The notes under the pieces are model-generated. The model worked only from the letters and a program-made list of their open reading frames with translations. It was not told the DNA's origin and searched no databases. The position numbers were made by a program, and so were the translations under genes. Below are positions 56,908-64,000 of a stretch of 64,000 nt of DNA, piece by piece; position 1 is the stretch's first letter, and each line of letters starts with the position of its first letter. The DNA is from Ophiosphaerella korrae (taxonomy: Eukaryota; Ascomycota; Dothideomycetes; Pleosporales; Phaeosphaeriaceae): assembly GCA_028456385.1 (NCBI GenBank), contig JALNQF010000050.1, forward strand, positions 62,001 through 126,000, written 5' to 3'.

Positions 56908-58284
56908 GGTACAGTGAGAGGGAAACGTGAGCTAGTTACACAGCATGCTTTTCCCCCCGCTTTGTATCTGAAGATTGTATCATTACTTAATCCATCGTAC
57001 AATATGTATATAAGTCAGGCATGGCGGGCGTCACCGACAGGATGAGTGCAAAAGCGCTGCTATCTTGTTGCTGGGCTGACGGACCGTGAAACGGAGCAAT
57101 GCTTCCGGTTTGGATCTTAACTCTATCGGTGGTTAACTTCAGCTGGTAGAAAGAGAAAGCCTTGAAGTATGGTTATTTCAAATGCATACATAATCCTTAT
57201 TTTCCCATGAAAATCAACATGGGCTTCATCAGCATGCCCATCAGGGACGGGCCTCGCTTGCATTTCGTCTACTACAGTTATTCCATTCAAGGCATCGAGA
57301 CAACTACTAGGGCCTGCTCCAACGAAGCTCATTTATTCTCGTATAATTCTCAACAAGGGTGAAGGCTGGCTGCTGGCCTCCTGTCACAAAAAGGTTCGGG
57401 TGCTTAGCTAGCTCCCGATGATCCGCGTGCTTGCCTGCATGGCATTCGCAATTACTGTGCATTGCCTTACCCCATTTTCGCGACCTTAATGACGTCGATC
57501 TCTTCGTCACTCAAGGACCACCACACCCCCTTCTCACACGGCTCTTCCAATGTCCTTGTGGTCTGGAAATAGATCGATTAAATCAGCGACAAGGCCATTG
57601 ATATTATCGACTGGAATCTAACTGTTGTTAGTGTCCGAATCCGGAACTTTTGATTGCGAAGTTTTGCTACTTTGTGCCTATAGACTTGTTCATCTTCCCA
57701 AATCCAGTAGCCAGGTCGGTCTGCTGGTTTCGTCTGGTGTAAGTCTCTTATACACCTTCAAAGACGCCTTAGAAGGCACAATGGCTCGTTTGAGATTATA
57801 TTTGCCAACATTAAATCAGTTGTTTGGTATGGCAAGGCTTCCAAACTCTCAGCCAACCGGAAAGCTGGGATTTAGCTTCAGATGTAGCAGCCAGAAGCTG
57901 CTCAAGCTACCTACAACTTTCCTTTTGGGTATCTTCAAGTATAGTGTGGCATCGTAGGAGGCGGGTGACGGCCCAGAGTCGGTGAGATGAATTGAAATAT
58001 ATACCTTGAGTAGCTACACAACAAATTAGTATCGGTGGCTATCTACTGTGTCTAATCTTTTATCACTACCTACACGGAGCTGCACTACTAGCCTAAGCCT
58101 CTCTAATTACGTACAGTCCTGCTATACCATATCTTCCTCCCTAATTTTTTAAGTTTAGTCCCTTTAAGCTCTAAAAGCTAGTTACTTATCTTTAAAATAC
58201 CTAATCTATCCTTCCTAAAAGCTCTATACGCCCTATTTACTACTACTATATTCTCCTTAAGAGGGAGCAAGCCTCCTTGAGACT
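56908..58284. other. Unassigned region with decayed coding look
   Basis: Short frames on both strands (for example 57307-57510 minus with HPNLFVTGG, and 57625-57957 plus) have no assignable family. The minus strand around 57130-57550 may be a decayed oxidoreductase-like gene, but I could not support it. From 58020 the DNA is AT-rich and stop-dense. Confidence 0.35.
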
Positions 58285-58590
58285 AGGCTGGCAAATGGGT
58301 AGGGGTTGGGGTTGCGTCGCACGGACCTGGGTTGCCTTGGGTCTGAGCAAGTAGAAATTTATTGTTTTATATAAGAAGTTTGAACTAGCTACAAGCGAGT
58401 TTGACTGACGGCGAGCTGGCCACGAGCTTGACTAACTGCAAGCTTGACGCACGCTAACTGTGCATAAGCTTAACTTACTGCGCACGAGCCTGGGCTTAAT
58501 TTTCAAAACGTGCCGTTGAAGGCAACCCTGATGGGTATACCTAACCCAACCCCAACCCTTACCCGGCGCCCCGAACCCATTTACCAGCCT
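58285..58590. mobile_element. MITE-like element with telomere-like inverted ends
   Basis: The left end AGGCTGGCAAATGGGT (58285-58300) is inverted at the right end as ACCCATTTACCAGCCT (58575-58590), with one mismatch in 16. Inside each end lie telomere-like runs: GGGTAGGGGTTGGGGTT on the left, CCTAACCCAACCCCAACCCTTACCC on the right. The 306 bp element has no open frame. The interior holds a degenerate repeated unit (CGAGTTTGACTGACGG, CGAGCTTGACTAACTG, CAAGCTTGACGCACG). It looks like a non-autonomous DNA transposon. No clear target-site duplication was seen. A related end occurs at 48500. Confidence 0.65.
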
Positions 58591-59717
58591 ATCCTAGATC
58601 GTAACAGATTTACTTTTAATAGTATATTATTTTATTTAACTACCTAGCCCTTCTACGTTCCTGTAATTAGTATGCGCGGCTAGTTCTTTAATACTATTAT
58701 TATCTGCTTCTTGAACACGCTTTGTATAAATAGGTTGATATCTTTACATCTAGATACTGGATTATATTGCTAGAACATCTCGTGTCTATTCTAGCATGCT
58801 CGGAACATTTGACAGATTCGCCGTCCTTGGAGTGTCCGCAAGAGGATTGGACCTGTTCTTGCGTGCCCGAAACCAAGATCGCACACACTATCAGACGAAA
58901 ATCTAGGTATCTGGTTGTTGAATGCCGTAACAAGTGGAAATACTGTACGCATCCTTCGCCCCGTTACCGACACCTATAGAAGTCGTTTAGTGTCATAAGT
59001 ATAGCGCTATAGGCTCATCTACGATTGGCTAGCCTGTCGGCAAACCTAGACAAGAGGAGGTGAAAATGATTATCTCCAAGTCGCATTGCCTTAGTGTAAT
59101 GCTCTTCGGTTGTATAGGTAGTGAACCTTCATCGACTCCCGTTATAAACCTAGATCGTATGTCTATTAATTAGAAGCTAGACACGCTACCCAAGATATTC
59201 ATTGAAGTCACTGAAGATAGGGGAAAAGGTTAATTATTCTCAAATTGTAGCAAAGTATGATGTGAACCGGTTAACGCTCCCTCGGAGACAGATACGGCCG
59301 CACCAAAGGCCAAGGCGGCGCGGACAAGTGAAGCGCAGGCCGCAGAAGGTGGCAAAGATGTAGTTGCTCTAGAGTCGACAGCTGAATCTGCGGGAATGAG
59401 TCAAGGAACCAGGCCACCGTTATCCGCGGTGACGCATGCTGAGGCGCAAATGTGGGTAGTAGAGAATCAGGATTGTACTTAATGTTGGCGCACAAGGGAC
59501 AACAGAAATATTGTAGAAATATTATAATTAGAGTCTAGTATTAATGTCCTCTGCTGGGCCTGCGAAACATGATGGCCATGCCCGACGAGTGCTTGCTCTC
59601 AGACGATCAATGTGGCGCTGTTGCTGAGTCAACCGAAACACCAGCTCTTGGACCCTCCGTTAGTTTGCGCGAGAGCAGCGCTCCCAAACAACTTCACGAT
59701 GTTGGCAGCATGCAGCT
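58591..59717. other. Intergenic, no gene supported
   Basis: Short frames only. The section 59500-59717 precedes the PD-(D/E)XK-like gene and may contain its promoter. Confidence 0.4.
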
Positions 59718-60916
59718 ATGTCAATGTCGCAGCCGCATTTAACGAAGCATCAAGACGTTACACCACCCCCAAGTTTCGCAGAGCCTCCTTTAACACCTCC
59801 GCTAACCGACAAGAAGTCAGCTACAGAGGCGCATCGCGTTATCGCGCTCTTTAGAAAGATCCAAGCAGGACGCAATACTGAAGGAAACAATTGGATAAAG
59901 TTCCAGCTTGCGGAAGGAGAGTTTGATAAGATACAGAGTACCCTCCAGCAAGACGACGCACTTTTGAAGTACGCGAAAGCCCGCATACGGTAAGTGGACT
60001 TCAAAGACCCCGATGAACACGTCTGATATAGAACTTTGGCAGATGTGATTACGACGAAACCACGCTTCTACTAGTAGTTCGCATGCCTACTGGAGTACAT
60101 GAGTTCTTTATTGACAAGGTGGAGGATGACATTCGGAGGAAGCTGGAAGCAATCCGTAACAAACCTGGCAGGACGGCTCAGTTTGCGGAGAATATACGGC
60201 CCGCTAGATCTACTGAAATACGTTTCGCTACTAGCAAATCGAGGTATCATCCAGACATATCGTTTGGACATAGGGATGCACGATTTCCAGGCATCATCTT
60301 CGAAGTCGCATTCTCGCAGGAGTATAAGCACCTACGTCGGCTAGCCGAGAACTGTCTTTTGGATTCAGTTGCAAATATACAGGTCGTCGTTGGTATAAAT
60401 ATTGCATACGGCAAGGGATCGCGCAGAGCGACGTTATCGATTTGGAGGCCTAGGCTATCTGAAACTCCGAGTGGATATGACTTAGAAGCTAAAGAAGAGG
60501 TGACAGATGAAGTAGGCTTAATCTTCATGATCCTTATGTGTTCTCAATACTCTAACACTCCTCCTAATTACTAGGCTTTCCGCGATGACGAAGGTAACCC
60601 CGTCGAACACCCCGGTATACGACTCCACCTAAGCGATTTCACCTGCAAAAGGATTGTACAAGAGGAAATAGGAGATGAGGATGCAGAAATTTGCATCTCT
60701 GGGGTCCAGCTCTGCCAATATGTTGCTATAGCGGAGAACAATGTGCAACGAGCCATGCGCGAGGAACCTCTGCCTGATGGCATCAAAATCAACAAACGAA
60801 GACGATCGCTAACACCTCCTGAAGAGATCAGGCCAGAGGATAAGGCAGAGTACATCAAGCAGGAGAAGAAAGCGGCGAAGCGCGAGGATTATGATAGTGA
60901 TTACAAGCATAAATAG
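59718..60916 (+). CDS. Fungal protein with PD-(D/E)XK nuclease-like core
   Basis: Three exons (59718-59989, 60043-60511, 60575-60916) join in frame to 360 residues. A Pro-rich N-terminus (TPPPSFAEPPLTPPLT) precedes a helical segment. The core reads YHPDISFGHRDARFPGIIFEVAFSQEYKHL, then LAENCLLDS, NIQVVVGINIAYG and SRRATLSIWRP. The order PD, then P-x-hydrophobic-E-V-x-x-S-Q, then a strand with VVVGI, resembles Uma2-type and other PD-(D/E)XK nuclease-fold proteins. A third exon adds AFRDDEGNPVEHPGIRLHLSDF and a lysine-rich, nuclear-signal-like tail (NKRRRSLTPPEE, KQEKKAAKRED). Families of this kind occur in multiple copies in plant-associated ascomycetes, with function unknown. No lesion seen. 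Catalytic activity is unproven. Confidence 0.72.
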
Positions 60917-60979
60917 TCAACCAATAGCTCCTCAAAGTGACCAACCATGTTATCAGCTAGTCGCGAGCATTCAACTGTT

Positions 60980-62215
60980 CTATGCGTACTTTAACAACTT
61001 TGCAAGATAACAAATATTTGTACATCTATACCTATACCAACACAGCCTTAGGAGGCAGCCAAGGCTAAATTCGTCCAAGGCTTGTTACCTGAACATACTC
61101 CATGCTTCAACAATACTACAATAGAAAACCTGTTCTCTTACTCCTTAGTTAGAAGCTTACCCAAGCAGATTCTTCAAAGCATCACTCTCGACTACTATAC
61201 AGACGAACTAGATTATCCTTTTAAAGAGGTAATCATTTACTAATCTAGGAGGTTATGTGCTAGTTCTTTATCACGGTCCTTAAGGAATTCAAATCCACAT
61301 ATATCGTTATAGATAGAGTTAATAAGTTTAAAGTAAATAACTAATTAATAATCTTATCGTTTATTTAAAAGGCCCTAGGTAACCATCAACAGGTTAACCT
61401 GTATATCACAAGCTATATAGAAGAATAGAAAATCAAACAATCTTTGAAACTATGTTTAATTATAAGCGTGTCCTAGGCATGCACTAAAAACGCTGTAACA
61501 TCCTTTGTACAAGGTAGTCTTGACTATTTCTAACTTCCAAATCTATTAGCATCGAGCGCAAGATTGAAGAAGATGACGTTCAAGGTACTACTTGCAAGCG
61601 CCAGCGGAATACATATATCCAAGGGAAAATCTACACTTCTATAAGCTAGTACTATTTTACGTTTCTTTAAGTTAAGTTCTAATTATTATAGCCAGAAGAA
61701 GTTGCAACAGAGTATTTAGTCTAAAATATTCTCAACGACCTACTAAAGACACTAAGCGAGACCTATACAAGAATATTAGAGAGGGTTAAAATAGTCCTAG
61801 CGGACCTACAAAGCTATAAACTATAAAGAAGCTGTTTTATTAGGTTTCTAGAGCCTAACAGCCACTAACACTAGCTAAATTAGAGGAAATCGTGGCATTA
61901 GATCCTAACAACAAATTCTTCCCTGTTGCTAGAGTTTTTACGGGTAGAGGTAAGAAACTTGTTAGTAACTACGGCAACCTTCTAATCTACGATAAGATCC
62001 ACTAGAGTGTAGGGTTTACTTACTACAAAGTGCAACAATATCTTTGCGCAGCCAAGGCAGTAGCTCACCTAAAGGCTGCATTTAACATAACTTCTATAAA
62101 AAATTACGTTAGGAGTGTTTACTTGGCCTACCTAGAGTTCTTGGATTTTGAGACTCAAATAGTCAAGGTACTAAACGTCGTTGTTAATCGCGCGGTCGCA
62201 AAAAATTTGATCTAG
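60980..62215 (+). pseudogene. Second NLR relic (NACHT/NWD type), RIP-like
   Basis: Fragments in the order expected for a fungal NACHT protein survive on the plus strand. They are LFSYSLVRSLPKQILQ (about 61130), VLKEFKSTYIVIDRVNK (the Walker B strand, about 61270-61325), ILNDLLKTLSETYTRILERV (about 61730-61790, equivalent to LP.TL.ETY.RIL), PLTLAKLEEIVALDPNN and FTYYKVQQYLCAAKAV...AAFNI (about 62010-62090, equivalent to the HYSV.EYL segment). YVRSVYLAYLEFLDFE follows. Stops and frameshifts separate all blocks and the DNA is TA-rich. It is not a close copy of the NLR at 42323. C-terminal repeats were not found. Confidence 0.58.
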
Positions 62216-62869
62216 AAAGACGTGCTATTAGCTCCTGTACTCCAGATAGCATTTTCCTAGATATTTCCTCGTAGTGAATTGGAGTCAAAGTCAAATTCAA
62301 ATATTTGCCTTTCTTTACCTGTGTAAATCAAGTTACCGACATTATAGACTTGTAAATTCGCCCTCCTCAAGTACGTTATCGCTTATTAGGCTTTTTACAC
62401 GTCGACAATTATGTCAGAGTCTTCAAAATAGCCTAGATTTTAGCATGTAGCTTTAGAACGGCAGCTTCTTTTTAATTTCAGACCCTGGCTTCAACTAGAG
62501 TATCGAGACAAGGTTAGCCAAGAGTTAAGCTTGATACCAAGTGCATATAAGGCATACCTCATCTTGACATAGGCTATAGCAAACGGTAATTGATCCTTGC
62601 TACGTGCGGTAGATACAAAAACACTGGAATCAATGAATTCTGTCCTTAGGAGAGAAACATCCCAGTTGACTACTAAAGTTAACACTATTCTCTAATTTCG
62701 AACAATAATAGTCGCGCAAAAACCTTCGTGACGGAAACCACAATTAAGATTCTGGAACGGAGCAACTATTTACGACGCCGTTTGTAGTAGTAAAAATCAC
62801 GAAATGCTGCATTACTATTCTGAGGAGTACCACAGGTAGTCTAAACCAGGGGCACACTGTTTTCAAGTC
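62216..62869. other. AT-rich spacer
   Basis: Stop-dense DNA between the NLR relic and the next coding-like stretch. Nothing recognised. Confidence 0.4.
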
Positions 62870-63857
62870 TTTATTCAGGACGCTATTCTACTTCCTGCAC
62901 AAAAGCACAACGCGACTGCGTTCGAGAAATTAACGAATCTCTATGGTAATAATTGTGAGCAATTAATATCAACGCTTGTAAGCCTCCTGGACCGACACCT
63001 TTTGCGACCTTGGATCACAAGGGAATTGCTCCAACGCGATATAGATCCGTTTGCAAGTACTGTCTTACTTACCACTTACTCGATTGGAGCTGTTCTTTGT
63101 AATTCAAGAGTGTATTCCAACGATCGAAAGGATACTCACACATTCCTCCGACGATCGCTTTTCGGTAACGCCTGGCTTTGGACACCTAATTTTCATTGCT
63201 TCCTTGGCTTGCGGCAAGTCAACTTGCGCATTCAAAGTGCTACCATACCTGGACTCATTCACAGGGATAGACTGGCTGATGGAAGGTCTTTCTTGGGAAG
63301 AGACGACTTTCGGCTCGCAACTACCATACGATCGATTGCAGAAGATGCAGGCTGTCTGTAATGATCTCTGTTGGAAGATAGATGCCCACAAGGTGATTTC
63401 AGAGATTCTCATGGAGTCTTCATCTCCGATGAAGCATGGCCAATCTCGGCGTCAGACTCATGAGTGTATACATGAAGCCTAGATCCTAGATTTACTTGTC
63501 TACGAAAACTCTGGCTTGCAGTTGTTTGAAGACTTGGGATTGGACTTCAGTGAGGTCAACAGCGAAGAATGGGCTGCAGAAGTCTCAACTGCGTATCATC
63601 AGTTTTCAACGTGTACATTACATAAACATGATGCTGTGTTTGATGCTGCGTTGCTTTTCAGTCATGCGCTCGATTTTGTACAAGCTACCTGGGAAGTCGT
63701 GGTCATGTTGCCATTTCCAGCACTTGCATACCTAGATGCATCATCACCTTGCCATCGATTAGTGAATCTGGGCCCTAAACGATTTCATATCCCTTTCAAG
63801 AATTTTACCAAGAGAAGAGAGGAGCTTTATCAGATTTACCTCAAGATGACTGGTTAA
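62870..63857 (+). pseudogene. Unrecognised gene, probably broken
   Basis: A long protein-like stretch runs in one frame from about 63051 (IQECIPTIERILTHSSDDRFSV and onward) to the TAG at about 63480, and continues in frame after it as ILDLLVYENSGLQLFEDLGLDFSEVN to the TAA at 63855. Composition is ordinary for a protein, with no signal peptide or membrane helix. Upstream text around 62880-63050 (FEKLTNLYGNNCEQLI, LVSLLDRHLLRPWI) may be an earlier part in another frame, joined by an intron or a frameshift. It might be the C-terminal part of the NLR relic upstream, but I cannot show that. Confidence 0.4.
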
Positions 63858-64000
63858 GATATATATCTGATCAACAATGCTAAAGGGGCTATGGGTGATC
63901 CCAAACGCACTGTAGATAAAGAGGATAAGAACCAGACAAATGCAAGAGGAGTTGTAGTTCGGGGGGCTTTTGATGTTCATTCTGAATGAGGTATACACAT

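Noticed and set aside
57123..57510. Possible oxidoreductase C-terminus on the minus strand (text HPNLFVTGG)
   Set aside because: Only one short motif is visible, and no second family landmark supports it.
1..64000. Starship giant transposon
   Set aside because: No tyrosine recombinase (DUF3435) captain gene or flanking repeats were seen. The cargo-like mix of genes alone is not evidence.
1..64000. CRISPR array, tRNA or rRNA genes
   Set aside because: No regularly spaced repeats and no recognisable tRNA A/B boxes or rRNA segments were found by eye. CRISPR is not expected in a fungus.

Overview
The window is nuclear DNA of a filamentous ascomycete (Pezizomycotina). The genes carry many short introns (about 45-80 bp) with GT...CTNAC...AG signals. 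The families present are typical of moulds: HET-domain and NACHT/ankyrin proteins, Zn2Cys6 regulators with fungal-specific domains, a rhodopsin/PTH11-like receptor, an Egh16-like secreted protein and a P450. Several broken genes show stop codons of the C-to-T / G-to-A kind expected from repeat-induced point mutation (RIP). The species cannot be named from the sequence.

Layout. 0-3.2 kb: a tandem repeat, an AsaB/CmcJ-like oxidoreductase, and a decayed copy of an NLR gene whose intact relative lies 40 kb away. 3.5-8 kb: a secreted GH127-type glycosidase and a P450. 8.9-12.2 kb: two wrecks, an SNF2/RAD5-like helicase and a piggyBac-type transposase. 12.5-15.8 kb: a VOC/PhnB-like protein and a broken HET-ankyrin gene interrupted by a poly-A tract. 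15.9-33 kb: the best-preserved and metabolically most coherent block. It holds an MFS sugar-type transporter, two Gfo/Idh/MocA oxidoreductases, two Zn2Cys6 regulators, a gentisate 1,2-dioxygenase divergent from an FAH-family (fumarylpyruvate-type) hydrolase, a GFA/Mss4-like protein and an intracellular GH3 beta-glucosidase. Together these look like a catabolic cluster for an aromatic glycoside: import, sugar oxidation or removal, then ring cleavage through gentisate.

33-64 kb is accessory in character. It has a HET gene lacking an obvious start, a ribokinase wreck, a receptor-like membrane protein, an intact 1140-residue NACHT-ankyrin NLR, a pogo/Fot1 relic, a viroplasmin-domain protein, a secreted protein with one in-frame stop, an F-box/LRR wreck, an Egh16-like gene, a small inverted-repeat element with telomere-like ends, a PD-(D/E)XK-like protein and a second NLR relic. 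AT-rich stretches with stops in all frames separate them. For several genes I checked that the proposed exons join in frame; where I did so the entry gives the exon boundaries. No homology search was possible, so family names rest on motif recognition.
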